This document shows, piece by piece, positions 1 to 15,040 of a stretch of 64,000 bases of DNA (position 1 is the first letter of the stretch; every line of letters starts with the position of its first letter). The notes under the pieces are model-generated. The model was not told the DNA's origin. It ran no database searches and saw only the letters and a list, made by a program, of their open reading frames with translations. This DNA comes from Echiichthys vipera (Eukaryota > Chordata > Actinopteri > Perciformes > Trachinidae), in assembly GCA_963691815.1 (NCBI GenBank), contig OY829656.1, forward strand, positions 14,153,476 through 14,217,475. Reading direction: 5' to 3'. Position numbers and translations under genes: made by a program.

Positions 1-630
1 TAGCCAACATTAGTAACTGGTATGCCACAAACTGAAAGAGTGCTTGCTGTAGTTTTTGTTTCGTCTTTTATGGTTAAATCTGCTGCGATGTGGCAAGTTA
101 TGAAGGATTTAATCAAGTTGATCACTTTTGCTGAATGGACTTGGAATTGTCAGTGGTAAATGTGAATGACAAACCAACTGCCTTTGTGTTCATGATGCAC
201 TAGCTGTTGTCCTCTGATGATAAAATGGTTGGACTCAGTGTTGCCATGGCCAGAAGGAAACATTTTTCACCTCGTCTTACGTCATCTTCATTCAGTCTTA
301 CTTCTCTTTAATTCCATTTTTCATACTGAATCGTCAGCCCTCTTTTAAATAAAAAATATTACTTCACCTAAACCTGAAGCATGGGGAGATTAACTGACAA
401 GATATCTGTTGTTTTCAACACTAATCTGTTGGAGACATGACAGTGAGGCACATGTGTTGGCTTGGTAACCAATCTAGTATCCAGTGGCAACAGAGGTCTA
501 TTGAATGCTGGGTGGCTCTGTATTGGTTGGTTTGCCCACCACTCTCCGGTGTCACCAAGTCACAGAGGCACATCCATATAGCAGCTCTGAATAATAGTAG
601 GGTTGTGTAATATTCAGCTCAGGAGTCAAT

Positions 631-868
<238 letters not shown>

Positions 869-2721
869 ATGTACTGACCTGCAGCTGGTAACACTCTCTG
901 TCTGTCACTTTATCTGTCTTTATCAGATGCATACAAACACACGGACACACAGAGTTTATGTTGAGGACCTTATTTCAAATAATATCTCTCCTTGACATTA
1001 TATGCTTGAATAAAAACACACACGTATCAGTATTTGTCTCCGTTCTTCGTCATCATTCAGTTCTCCCATCTGAAGGCATCCACCGGGGCAGAGGCAGACA
1101 CAACAGGATAAGCGTCTTTGTCTCATACTCCTGTCTGTCAGAGACACCCCCCTCCCAGCCTCTCCTCTATTTGGGCGGCTGTTACAGAGAGGGCAGATGG
1201 CTCATTACCATAAATAGGACAGAGAGAGAGAGAGTGAGTGAGGGGGCCGTGCACACCGTCCAACAGGACCATGCCGCCCAAAACCAAGGAAATGGGAGGC
1301 CGTTGCTAGGAGAGAGGAAAGACAGCTTTATGGCAACACAAAGCTGATTCCCCCATCCGACCTCATCTTGCTCCCGCCCCCTCGTTCCCTGCTCTGGGGA
1401 CCGAGCCTTGAATCTGCTGGTGGGGGACAGATGGTCAATGGGCCCCACCGTCTCTACAGCTGGACACAGGCTACACTGACAGTGGGACCTGGCAGGACTG
1501 AATCACACCTTATCCTGTCCAACCTATGAGGAGCAGGAGGAGAGAGCTGAAACCCAGGTCATCGGCTGAGAATAGATCCACACTTGTTGCCCACAGGAAA
1601 TGTGTGGCTACACAACAGATGATAATATGCTAGGAGTTTGTCTTTGTAGTAGTGTAATGCTCTCTCTAGGATGAAAATCACTCACTGAGAATAATCACAG
1701 GTTGTCTCTTGCGTCTCCATTGTCGTTATTTAGTTCCTAAACAATTAATGGCAATGATTTGGTTAATCCTTGTATAGGGAAGTTCTTAAATGATACATCC
1801 GCCGAACACAAAAACCCAATCCCAACACAACTCTTTTTTCAGCCACACCTTATTTTTAATCTCTCTTGTTTTTTGCTAATCTGAGCGTCCCCTTTCAAGT
1901 GGTTGCCCTTTTTTTAATGATGTTAGTTAAATGTGTCCATCCATTTGCAAATATGTAAAGTGCACCAACATAGGGGAGAGTGGGGTGAGGTGAGGCACTT
2001 AGAAAGTATATCAGTCGAGACACAACCTCAGAAACAATGGCACATCTGCTCTCACTAGATCTCCGGTTGAAAGGGCAAGAGCAGCCAACTGTGTCACAGA
2101 CAGGAAGGAGGAGAATTCTATTATAAATAAAAAATGTTAGATATAAATACTTCAGTGTGGTAATTATTAAATAGCTGTTTTGCCATAGTTTGATTTGAGA
2201 TTACACAAAAATCTGCCTGATTTCTTTGGCCAATGATAATTGATGGTGGTTGATTAGGTTTGGGACATTTTGCATATTGCCCTTGGGAAAGTGGGCGGGA
2301 TGTTTGACCACATCACATCTATGTGTTGGGAGGGAAGAGGGATGGGAAAAGAGGGAGAAAAGGACAACTAACCAGAACGAGCAAAAGAAAGCGTGGCAGC
2401 AGCATGACAAGTAAGCAGAATAGAGGCGGTCCTGCATCACCTAGCCATCCGCCCTGGTTGCATAGGAACACGAGGGCCATGCCTACCCTGCAGACACACT
2501 CCTTTCCTCTTTCCTCTGCCATGCTTCATTACCCAGTGCTCAGCCAGGCACAGAGAGGCACTGCACCACTTTCTCTACACTACGGTCGTGTGCCCGCACG
2601 CAGCCTGCCTCCCTGTAGACCCAGGAAGGGTATACGCTGCCCCTCAGGCATCGGGTCACACTCGGTTTATATGCATAGTGCAGTGACAACATTGGGAGAT
2701 TTGCACTGGTATCATACTAAG

Positions 2722-3611
2722 CAGTGGCTTCTAACTTTTTTTGGTTAGATGTAGCTACCCCTCCACTCCTGTCAGATAAACTCAAGTGGGCTACCCCTTT
2801 ATTGGAAACACCGGTCATGTTCCAAATGTGTGTTCAATTTTAAACTACATATTATTTAACACTTATGATGTCACAGTGGATGTTACAATAATGTTCTTCA
2901 TATAGTTGAACTGTCAATGTTTAGGTCAGTTTGATTACGTTTACTAGCCTAATAGCCTATTTCAAGTACTGACGGAAGCTACATTTCCCTTTGCCCCTTA
3001 CTTTTAGCTATTACAACCATTTATCAGTTCGGGTATTTTCATGTGGGAGCGTACCTATGTTCCCCGCTTTGTATGTGACCAGGAAACAGCGGACCTTTTT
3101 TAAAAAAAAAAAAAAATTCAACAGCCAATAGGCCTATGTAGACCCTAACACTACCCCCCAAACCTGACCGTAACCTCTAGCCCTAACAAAAACCTGAATA
3201 AAATCCACAAAGGCAGAGGCTTATGCGACTGGGGAACATAGGCCTGACCCCTTTCAGCCATTTACCCCTCACTTTTAGCTAGCTATTCATCCATTCATTT
3301 TAACAATTCACATCTTCTGTCAATTTGGCTAACTCTCTGTCCATTACTTTTAGCTAACTATTTAAACCGTGTATCCATTAATTCTAGCTTTATATTTACA
3401 ACTAATTTTTTCATTACTTTTAGCTAACTGTTTTTACTGTTTTACTGTTAGCTAACTAAACTGCTTGCTTGCTAATTATTTTCACCATATCGTTGCAGCT
3501 GATGAATATATTTTAAAAATCAAATTTCTATTGTATCAAATCAGTTGAGCGTAGGGCATAATCTTCCTACATACCCCCCTGGCAGTAGAAGTACCCTCTT
3601 GAGAATTGGTG
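2722..3611. repeat. Degenerate inverted-repeat element, hAT-like non-autonomous
   Basis: The left edge reads CAGTGGCTTCTAACTTTTTT. The right edge, near 3598-3611, reads approximately as its inverted complement (CTTGAGAATTGGTG). CAGTGGTTCT-type ends are typical of common fish hAT-derived repeats. Inside, a unit resembling ACTTTTAGCTAACTATTT recurs loosely several times between about 3000 and 3470. No transposase frame is present. The exact borders and superfamily are inferred. Confidence 0.45.
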
Positions 3612-4731
3612 AAACATTGGAACATGGATTTGTGAAGGCCTTATTGTTCATCTGTGTATAATATTACAAAGCAGCAGGCAGATTGATTATTGTAGTGTGT
3701 ATAAATATTAGAATACACAACGGACACTTTTTCACACTGCTTGAAATCCCTCATACGTGTCATAGCCCACTACGGAGCTGGTGGTGCCAGACAACACTGC
3801 TGAGCACAAGACCCCTATTGTCCCACAAGATAAAGTGTGTTTGTGACCAAGGCAAGGCGGAGATGACCTGATGCTGTAAAAAGATAAGGGAGCGTCAAAG
3901 AACAAAGCTTTTGGTGTTATGTTGTTGTTTACAGTGAATTCATCCGTTTAATGTTTGTCTACTACAAACGTCACGACTCCAGGTCTCTGATTTTAAATTC
4001 TATAGGTCGGCCTACACGTTGGAGTGGGTTGTCTTTCCTGTATCCTCCTCCTGCTTCACAGTTAATTGACTACAAGTGTTCATTTGCCTGCAAGGAGCAG
4101 TCATTAAGGTTGAATAACAAAATTTAGCTTGGCAACAGAACAGCCAGGGATCAATGGGTTAATTCAATTGCCTCTGCATGTGGTGTATTGTACAGCCGTG
4201 CTATTTGAAGGCCTTTATAAGGGAGTCATGCTGTTTTAGTGTGCTTAAAAGTGCAAAGAGATAGCATGGATATTGGTCAATAAAAAGAGAAAAGAACAAA
4301 GTTCAGTGCTGTGTGTTTGGCGAAACAGTCAGATAAGATGATCGAAAAGGCAGTCTTGCCTTCACTTGTTACAGTCAGGTTTGGTAAAGTGCTGTCATTG
4401 TATAAAGTGTAAGGACTTGTGAAGTACTGGTTGTGTAAAATGTATAGGCTAATCAGTTTGATGGGTAACTCAAACAGACTGGATTAGCTTAACTACAGAC
4501 TTAAATGATTATGGGACCAACTTTTTTTTGCAACCAACTCCCCAGAATCTTAAAAAAGAAGTGTTCATAGCCAAATCTGGTTCGTAAGGATTTTTTATAT
4601 CATGTGGGGTGTTTTGGGCTCTATATGACCATAGAGATGAACCATGCGACCATCATTCTATTATATCAGCTACAGCTGGAGTGTATATAATCCATTACTC
4701 CCTGGCCCATTTATAATGAATGTTTAGCAAG

Positions 4732-5008
<277 letters not shown>

Positions 5009-8000
5009 GGAGGCTTTCAGCAATGCCGTGTTTCCAGTGTATGGTACAGCGTACACACATTTTTGGTACATTTTTGGTACCAGTACGTTTCTCTTTTTGA
5101 TTTTCCACTGCGGATAGGACTCCTTCAGAGTAGTGTGGTCACTGTCAACGATAGCTTGGTTATTTACAAATCAGATATGTACAGGATGTCCTATGTTAGG
5201 CTAGTGTTAGTTCTTTATGACCAGTCAGTGGTCTGCAGCATTTTGACTCCACCTTCTAGCATCAGCTCAGCTCTCTTGGAAACTCAACCATGGTGGTAAA
5301 AGATACATTTCAAGCTAGGCCCCTGATTCGGCCCTTTCAAATGATTAAAAGCGTTCCTTTTGGTTGTGTCTTGGTTGCTTTGTGGATGCAAGTCTTGTTT
5401 CCATTACAAGTACATGATGTCATGTTTACTGAGCACTGATTATTCAAATGAACAAGTAAAAACTGTTATAAATCTCTTTAACGAAGAGCTAGTTACACAG
5501 TATTGTCTCATTTTCACTAAGCCCTAGTAAAATGTCCTAAGTTCATCCTGGCCCTCTCAATCCTCGACTGGAACAAACTAACACTTGAGCCTGTTTATAC
5601 AAGCGTTTGCCCAATCGAACCTGAACAAATATACTGAATCAATACAGAATTACAGGATATTTGTTTGACTGATGAAAGGATCATTCCTCTGCCTTACATG
5701 AGCATTTTATTGCCTGTGCATTAAAGGAGGCACTTATCAGCTGACAGATAACAGACAATCAGCACACTGCTGACACAATTCAGAAGACCCGGTTAGCAGA
5801 GAGGATTGTCAAACAAAGGCTTCTGTAGGCAAACATGCTCTTTAGTGGAGGATAACTGCAGGCAAAAGCTGGGAGAACCTCCAGGGAAAACAAACCTGGA
5901 GAACAAAGAGTGCGCATTTGAAACAAGTTGACCACGCCTGGTTGCTCTGCTGACAGTTAGAGGGCGCATCCCCGTAACATTTACACTATTTTAACCATGA
6001 ATGTAGCCTTAAGAAATACTTAAAGATAACAATAAGATGCCTGCCCTGCTTGTATTTTGCGCTACATCAGTGACTCGCTCCTTCCATAGCAATTAAGTCT
6101 GGATTTGCTATGACTTCTAATGCATTTCCTTAAACAGCACGTGGCCTCCTTCATACACAGTTGAAATCAAATACCTGTCTAACCAGTAACCCCACTGACC
6201 ATACTTATCTAGGAAAATGTAATGTCGTAGAGCCTCAGTGCATGTCTGTGCACTTGCCTCTGCGTGTGTTTCTGCATGCATATCTGTGCATATGTGTTGG
6301 CACTCTTTAATCTACGTCACAATTCTCTCGATGACTCTTCCACTTCGCATTTCAAAGGAGGTTCAAACTAATTAGCTCAGGGTGCCGGTTGCCTTCAAGT
6401 CCCATAACAACTGCAGGTGATTATTCGAACATGTAAATCCTCTAAAAGGACCAGGGTGGTGACTTTATTAAGAACACTCTATAACGTCTTCGCCTGTATA
6501 AGGTACATAAAGTGATTATAATCATAGAAAATTGTAAATTGTGCATATTTAATGCATTTTTCTTGTCATTACACAACAGCATCTATTCTTCTGAATGTCT
6601 GTGTGTGTGAGAGAAAGAGAGCAAGCCAGAGAAAGAAACAGGTACAATACCTGGCATGTTTCTGACAAATACACAAAATGTATTATTCAGTGTATGTGTG
6701 ACTGAGAGAAAAGGAGAGATTATTTACAGTATACATATAGGAGAGAGTTCCTTCTGGAATGTGATTTATCTTTTCGGTTCTCACCCATTTACTGGCTGTG
6801 TCAACATCTGTGTTCCCACACCAGAAACCAAAGCTAGGTGTAATGAGAAAAAAAATGCAAACGGAGAGAGAACAACAAAAGCAAGAGGACAGATTGAATA
6901 AACAGCAGCATACAAACAGGGGTTGTCACTAATAGAGAGTTTTATGAGCTCCAGACCTGCTGAAATGGAGTGCTGTGCGTGTAGCAGCTCTTATCGGCTC
7001 GCTTGGAGTAAGGGGAGGGTGAGAGCTCCCAGACTTGCGCTCCGTAAAAATGGTCTGATTCATTTTACGCATGAGAGGGTCTCACTGGGGCGGCATCAGA
7101 CCAGCCAGTCCACACAGATTTATGGACCATTAAAGCAGCAGGCCTCCTGACCACTATGCCACCATAGGCCTGCTGCTAAGACACACTGCACCCTCATTCA
7201 TGCTCTGCCACTACTCTCCATCACAGGCTAGCTTCCTCATTGTTCATCCCTTCATCAATACCACTTTTACTGCCTTACATGAACTCCTCTTGTAGTCTGT
7301 AATACCACTATTTGTCACCTCACTCCCTTTGATACAAAGTGAGCTGTTTACTGTAATTATTATCCCCCATTGTTAAGTTAACACAGCTCTAACAAAGAGT
7401 TTTTGTTATTCTTTCATGCCACAAAAAGGATCATTCCTAAAGACCCTCATCAGCGCCCTGGGCAGACAACATGTTAGGCCTACAGTATATGGTCCAGGAA
7501 ATGCTCCAGTGCATTATGAACATCTCTGATGGTGGTCAGTGGGGCATGTTGTTTTAGCCTAACAGCTTTTACAATCAGATTAGCACCATTGCAGGCACAC
7601 AGACTAATGGCTCTGTCTTTTCAAGGCATCCTCAATCAACTGTTTCCCTGTGTGATTAATGCATCTTGCTCTCATCTGCTATCATTTGCTGGCTTTGCAA
7701 CTTCATCATCCCTAGGAGTGATACTAGAAGGAAAATGGGGCAGAGTCTATGCAGCTGGCCCTAAGAATAGCTCAATGTGCAAAAAAATCATGCCACAGCA
7801 ACCTGAGCAAACGCTCAAAAACATGAATGAACGGATGAATGAATGGATGGTATCTATCGTCATTTCACATGCTTCTTTGTTGGACGAATGAATATTACAA
7901 CATTTAATACCATTCTTTAAGCATAACTTATATATGTGTTCCTATTCGCCCTGTTTATGCAGGCTACTTGAATAAAATCAAGATAAACAAGGAAACCGCT

Positions 8001-8929
8001 GGAGCAGCCTGTTAATGATATGTAGGCAACCATGCCACAGATCAACACAAATTCTTTTCAGAGTATCACTCAGGTATTCCCTCTGACACAAAATCCCCAT
8101 TGCGCCACTGCAAAGCTTGTTTGTCTAGTTGGAAGAAGTGGAAAAACAAGGCTGTGCATCGGCACCAGTATTTACAGCACTGCTGCGCGGCCGGTATTGG
8201 GGTTTAGACACATAAAAAGCAAACGGAGAGGCTATTAGATCAGTCCACAGAGAGCTACTCATGTACGCTTATGAAATGGAGTGGCTGAGATGAGTATGGT
8301 ATCATCATTATGTGAAAGTTACAGTTTGGTGTGAAGTCAGTTGGCCAGTAAGGCCGCTCTCAACAGATAGCCTGGAAAAGACATTAAACCAACCTACTGT
8401 TTTTTCTGTAGCACAGCCGTAGTTATTTAAACCACATGTGAAATTTAGATTTTTCACAAGAGTTTTATCTCCAAAAAAAGACTACATATAGGCTAATTGT
8501 GCTATTGTGTTTTTATCCCAATTTCTCTTCCCTGCTTTGTCTAAGCTCAGGCATTACCCAGCATGTGTCTGTTGTGTGTCACGTTAGCTCCTTGTATAGT
8601 CGTTTACTCTGGGAGGGGCCCTGTTGAGGGTCCACTATCGTCATGAGGCTGGGTGTGGTGACACATCCTTTCTCTCCGCCCCGAGGTGTTTGTGTAGCCT
8701 AAATAACGCGGGAGTGTTTGTGTGGGACCCGTCCTGCTTGATCACTCAACACACTTTATCCATGCATTATTAATCCCACCACTGCTTCACTATGTATCCT
8801 ATCATTCATTAAACGTGATAAAACACTACAAACACAGTTCCCCTCCTGTATGTTACGTTACAAGCAGCTGGCGATAAAAGTGAAAGCACATTGCACGATG
8901 TTAAATAGGATGGCGTGCGCGTTCGCGGA

Positions 8930-9179
8930 GCTCCGGCGCTGCGGCAGTTGCCAGGGGAGATAGGAGGGGAGGGGTTTTGATTGGCTGAAGTGGGGCCTGT
9001 TGCCTTGACGACGGCAAGGGGTTTGGTAGCGTTGCCGTGCGCTGTGTGATCTGCGCGCTGCGTGTATGGAGGAAGCAGCTGCTGATCTGATCTCTGACAT
9101 TGTATGAGACAGACATCTGAATAAACTGCGCACAGACGTGTCTTTAAACATACCGGACCGAGGCACGCCGTGCATGATT
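8930..9179 (+). promoter_or_regulatory. foxn2: Probable foxn2 promoter and non-coding first exon
   Basis: This is one of the few CpG-rich, GC-rich stretches in the first 30 kb. It ends in a strong splice donor (GTAAGT, starting at 9180). It contains an ATTGG (inverted CCAAT) at about 8979 and three GTTGCC half-sites at 8947, 8999 and 9031. The first coding exon of foxn2 has an acceptor immediately upstream (AG at 21979-21980), so at least one 5' non-coding exon must exist. This block is the best candidate. The transcription start is not defined by sequence alone. Confidence 0.5.
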
Positions 9180-12100
9180 GTAAGTACTTGGTCCTTTCAT
9201 TTTTTTGTGTAAATTATTGTATAGTGTTTGGGTGGATACGGGTTGTGTTTCGAACAAGCGAAAAGTAAATGTGGTCAAGTGACTTTGCTTAGAGCAGCCA
9301 GCATGGCAGAACAAGCGACAGCATGTGGCCAGCTAGCTAATGTTAACGTTACTTCTCTCAGCTCCCCGGGCTCATATTTACAGCACCAACGAATGGTTAT
9401 CGTTTGATATACGATATTAAAATAGAATAATATTCTACATGGTTAAACATGTTATGCTAACGCTACTAGTAGGTTTACCTTCACTGACCCACCGAGCTAC
9501 TGCTAACACTACTTTTGCCTCACGGTTGTGCTGACTGAGCTAACGTAACGTTAAAACCCAAACCTACTCCAATTGTAGCGGAACAAAATGTAACTAACCG
9601 GAGATAAGTTTCTTTGTATCGAGTCCCGTGTGTCGAGAAGCGTTGTGCAATACAGTCCACGCAATGACGTGTAACTTTGTGCCCCTCATTGTGTTACTGG
9701 TTGTGGTTGCTTGTGTGTGTAGTGTTGGGTCCGTGGTGAGTAATGACACCGTCTACTTAGCATTAGCTACAGAACAGACTAGTTTTCTTCTGCTAACAGC
9801 ACTTTCACTTCACGTTTTTCCACTGGCTTCAGCTCTATGTTTAAATGTATTTAGTTATCGCGGAGGTTATAAAGTTTTTTTTTTTCATTTCACTATATTT
9901 TAATTTCGAACAACGGACAAAAGAATAACCAACAAAACTTAAAATACAAGGCACAAAACAAGTTTAAAAAAAGCGAGAGTAAGCAAAATACCCAATTTTG
10001 ATACCTTAACATCTTTAATTACAAAATAATTCTTATCAAAGTGTATTCAATTTATCGTTTTTCATTAAACAGCATGCAACCCTTTAACAGAAAACATCAC
10101 AATCCCCCCCAAAAAACATTTGCCAATCACTCATCAAACGATCAAGTTACTACTCCATCATTTCCTTAATTAAATGGTTTATTTATGTACCATCCTTGAG
10201 CTACTGTCCATCCTGTAATAGTCTACAGTATATTTATCAAGCACAATATAATTTGAAACAGTTTAAGTTAATACAAAATACTACACCACCAGTCAATCGT
10301 TTTAACATCTGTACCCATCTGTACTTTTAAGTTACACAGCGGTATTAAATTCATTTATTGTTTGTTTTAATTTAAGACTCATATATTCCCCTCATATCTA
10401 TAAATAGTTGAATATGTAATAGTGTAGAACAACGGCACCAGAGGTTTGGAGGCTACACTGGCTAGCAGAGCACATGATGTAATGGATTATCCCAAGATTG
10501 TCCCAGATACAGAGTGAGCTACAAACAATGTCAGCGTAGGAAAAATTATCTGTTTAATCCCGGTTGGATATACTTTATATGTTGTTGCAGAATAGGTCCA
10601 TACTTCATGTTATTCCACGTGTCTGGTGTTGTCTTCGCCTTGAAGTTTCTCTACCTGCTGCCTGTCAGGGTTTATTATTTACTGGACTGGACAAACCTCA
10701 TCTAAAATTCATTGTGTGCTCTGAGGTTTGTCTGTGTATTTTGAAAAAAGTGATGGACAAATGTATTTCCCTTTTGTGAGGTTATGACATTAATGTAGAC
10801 TGACGTTCCTTTCTTCTTGTTTGACAGTTGTAAAGCCCTAGTGATCTATAAAAGACAAAGGCAACAGGAGCTTAAGGGACAGAAAAAGACAAAAAAGAAA
10901 CAGATGTTGTCAATCTGCCATTATTTTATTGCCAGAATCTTCATGGTCATGTTGTGGGTCAAACCATCTGCTGTCTTTGCTGTTGTTTGTAGTTCTAGCA
11001 TGTATCCACTCCTGTATGTTTGTATGTACAGACGCCTCCGAAGGGTAAGGACTTTTGCCTCCCAGAATAGATGAGGGTCTGCTAACTTTACTTACATTCA
11101 TTACTATAAATAAGACTTGTCGTAACCCAGGGATGTGGTTATTGCTGATGTAAAATAGCTTTAATAACTTCAGAGATTTAAAGTATTGTCAGTATTTTTT
11201 AATCATCTGTAGTTGTGCCCCATCATAAGGTCGTTTGAATTGCTAGCAGGCCTCTAAGACATTGTAGTTACCGTAGATGGGAGGAATACTCCATGGTTCG
11301 AGGTTCTCTTTTTCCTCAGTAAGAGGGGAAATAGAAGTGAACTCGGAGACAGTCAAAGCTTTGTGAATATCATAATTTTTTCTTATGGTTCTGCTCCTAG
11401 TGCAAAATGTTTGAAACTGTAGCTTTAAACTGAATCAGAAGATTTTTCTGATGATCGCTTGAAACTGAAATAAACCCCTAGTTGATGTGACTATTGATTA
11501 TGTGAGTCATATTTTTTGTCGCATACCGTAATCTTGGCGGTAATACCTGGGGTATTGACCTGCTTGTTCAATTCATTAAAAACATTAAAGTCTTCATCAA
11601 GTAATGTCCTGATGTCACACATTTGGACTCTTCCAATAGAGTAGTAGACACAGCGGTATCAAATCTCAAGCTCCTCTCCCATGAACTCTCATGAACGCCA
11701 TTGTTAATTTTTTACAACTCTGTAAACACATTGGTGTCGCTTTTCTGAGAAGTCTCTCCATTGTGCTGTTATGATCAGAACAGGAAGATATTCCTCAGAG
11801 GATGTATGATAACAATGAAGCAATGTGAAAAAGAGACCACCACAGCAGCAGCGCAATATTTTTATCAATTGAATGTCTAGTGTAGCCTACATTTTTAGAT
11901 CCAATGGAGCTCTGTTGTCTGGTTCAGTCATCACAACATACTGAATATAATTTTAAAACGTTTTAATAAGCAAATTGCATAGTACTGGATAGTAACTTGT
12001 GCTCCATGTCTAAGCAAGAGTGGTAAAGAATCTGCACTTCAAAATGGTGGCGTTGCCATATAATCAGTCTTATCACAGTATTGTGTACTCTGACCCAGAG

Positions 12101-14052
12101 TAAATAAAAAGGTTGTGTCCTCCAAAATCCACCTCCATGTTCTCTGTAGGTGACTGTGGTTTTAAATTCATTTCGAAAGCTGACCATGTGACAGAAATGT
12201 TTGGGATTGCTTAACACAGTTTAAACCTGGTTTTCATGGAAAAGCTCAAAGCTTTATAACTGTTCTCAGGACAACCTGTAATTACCAAGTCATTTGTGCC
12301 TTTGAATTTACTGACTGCATTTAGTCGTTGTAATGGAAGACGTTGAATAATTAGATGATTGTCAGAATAAGGAAGTTGACAGTCTTTGTTAATTTTAAGT
12401 AACTGTATTCTCATAATTACGTTGTTGTGTGCCCATTGCAGTGTTTTTACACATTCAAAGTGAAAAATTATTTAAAATGAACAGTTTTTTTTTAAATATT
12501 AGCCAACGATAGTCTTCATAGGCTGTTGTTTTTATAATAAAATATGATGAGCTCCTTCTACCTCCTGTTATGAGTATCTATGTTACTAGATTGAACAACC
12601 ACGTAACTATCAGTCACCAGTCAGTTATCTCTAAATGCTGATGTTGTCTATCTGGTTTGTGGAGTTTACTGCTTCATGCAGTGTTGTGGTGGTTGGCTTG
12701 AATAATTAAAGCTGCACATGTGTTTCATCACCTGCTCCCAGCCCCTGTGTGTTTTTGAAGGAGGGATATCCCCAGGAGTTTGTAGTCTTGGGTCTGTGAC
12801 ATTCTGCTAATCAAACATAGGCGGTAGCTCTGAATGTGAGATGTAAATGTAAATGCCTGTAGAGGTATGTGATGACTCCCTTCTTTTGTTTTCCTATCCT
12901 GGTGAGATCAACTTGTCTGTTTTTGTTTGATGTTTCACATCATTTCGAGGTCACTGTACAGCTAAATTGCATCTATTTTTATTCCCACTGCCCCCAGCTG
13001 TCACTATATTTTACAAACTGGGGTCAATGTATTGTAGGTAATGTCATGACATCAACAAAAGGCAGAGCAGTTTGAGGCCTGGTTCTGCACATCCAAAAAT
13101 ACAGTTTGAATGTAATTGTTTTGAGTTTCTACTTCAGCTTTTCCTCCATTTCCCTTCCTCTGTGTGTGTGTCCAGAAGTTGCATACTATATGGGCAATGT
13201 GTGTATTCCTGTTGTGGCGCCCCTCCGTCTACTCCAATTATTGTTTTACATCTCTTGATTCGTCACAGTGGTTATACACTGACTCTATAGTGCAACCCCA
13301 CCCCCTCTCTTCCTCGCCCCCCTCTCGTCCCTGCCCCTCTCTAACTCTAACCCCCCTAACTTGTCTCATTTCTTACGGCATGGACTCAAGAAACAGGCCA
13401 GAACACTGATGTGACCATTTCCTTGATTGAGAGAAAGGGAAAGGGAAGCAAGGCTGTGTCGTGTGGCACAATGGGTTTTTATCTTGTCACCCCTGGCTGA
13501 ATTAACAGGATTTATTTAATTGATGGCAGTATGACAACAACAACACCACATGCTGACCAGCTTGTGTGAAAAGCTGAATAGTTATTATATTGTCAATTTA
13601 CTAAAATGTTCAGGGCCAACGAAGGTGCCACAGAATTTAAACTTTTCACTGTTCAGTTTTGATACAGTATCATCATTAAAACATGACTGGTAAAGGGCTG
13701 GTTGGGTGTTTGGCCAAAGGGAAATGTAAACAAAAAAATGATGCATCATACAGTGTTATAGAGTTTATAATGGGCTCTGCCCATCAAACAGTTCAGTTCA
13801 TGAATAAGCACAAAGCTCTTTGTTGAAAAGGTTTACTTTTGTAGCAGACTATGTAAGAGGCCATGCACTTGTGTGACACCAAAAACACTTAGGCATTTTT
13901 TATAGCAGTTCAAATAGAAATGTGTTGATGTTGAATGATGTTCTAGGATTATTGAAACTAATTTGCACTAGGCTCTGTGGAGTGTTGTATGCCTGGTCAA
14001 AGTTATGGCTGGGTAATGTTAAACTGTTTGTAGCACTGCATATTGGAACTAA

Positions 14053-14646
14053 GGGCGCACTCACACTGTCCTTCCGCACCGCGCCCCGGGCTTTAGGGTA
14101 CTTGTCCCTCCCTCCCTCCCCCCCCTTTGGCCAGCCTGTTTGTACTCACACTGCCTGGGCCTCGCGCAAATGCTTCTTGCCTGTCCATACGTCAACACGC
14201 CAAACGCATTGATGACGTCATCGCGATGCGTCACTTTGTTTACAAATCTTTCTATAGACCTTGGAGTTTTTGTGCGTCTTCATCCAACCAAATCTGCAGT
14301 AAACACCAGCATCACACCAACGTGAACCTTTCGCCGCCATTGTTGTTGTTGTTAAATGTCCGCGCATGGTCCGTCTTTTTTTTTTCTGTGTCCGAACGGG
14401 CGCACATAAATGACGTGAGAGCCGCCGTAGGCGTCGTGCCCGTACCCGTGCTCGTACACGTGCGCACGCTCGTGCTTGTACATGTGCAAACGCACTCTAC
14501 AAAAGCCCACCTTTCTCAAACGGGCTGTGGATGGCCAGCTGGCCACAGCTAGGTGCGGAGCGGTTGCACTCACACTGGTCAAACGCACTAGGCTTTACCC
14601 GCAAAACCTGTTTGGCCCAGTGCGGAAGGACAGTGTGAGTGCGCCC
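14053..14646. mobile_element. PIF/Harbinger-like MITE, copy 1
   Basis: A 594-bp element with terminal inverted repeats: GGGCGCACTCACACTGTCC at the left and its complement ending GTGTGAGTGCGCCC at the right. It is flanked by a 3-bp TAA direct repeat at 14050-14052 and 14647-14649. A second copy (44327-44869) is flanked by TTA. Three-base TWA target duplications are characteristic of PIF/Harbinger transposons. No transposase is encoded. The interior is CpG-rich, unlike the surrounding intron. Confidence 0.85.
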
Positions 14647-14687
14647 TAAGGTTGTCGTGATTTTAAACTTAGATGCAAAACCAGCAC

Positions 14688-15040
14688 TAGGACTGCAACT
14701 AATTATTATTATTAATTATTATTATTATTATTTCCTTCATTCATCAGTTAGTATTTTGGTCTATGAATCTCAGAAATTGGTGAAAGAAAGTTGATCAGTG
14801 TTTCCCAAGCACAAAATGACACCCTCAAATGTTTTGCCTACAACACAAAATATATTTAGTTTATTGTTATAGACGAGGAAAGAAACCAGAAAATATTAAT
14901 AACCTGGAATCAGACAATTATGACTTTTTCTTTTAAAAAAGTGATTATATATTAATACTATAAATCGATTATCAAAATAGTTGGCGATTAATTTAATAGC
15001 TGACAATTAATCGATGAATCGACTAGTTGTTGCAGCTCTA
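14688..15040. mobile_element. hAT-like MITE with TAGGRCTGCAAC ends
   Basis: The left end is TAGGACTGCAAC and the right end is GTTGCAGCTCTA, which is its inverted complement with one mismatch. The interior is AT-rich with ATCGATTAAT-type motifs near the right end, as in a very common fish hAT-derived family. Flanking octamers ACCAGCAC and ACTAGAAA agree at five of eight positions, consistent with a decayed 8-bp target duplication. It lies about 40 bp from the Harbinger-like MITE. Confidence 0.75.

Noticed and set aside
8858..9175. 105-codon minus-strand frame over the foxn2 promoter
   Set aside because: The CpG-rich promoter lacks stops by composition; the peptide resembles no family and overlaps the likely first exon.
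13922..14552. Two overlapping + strand frames of 96 and 141 codons
   Set aside because: They fall across the CpG-rich Harbinger-like MITE, and its second copy does not keep the frame.
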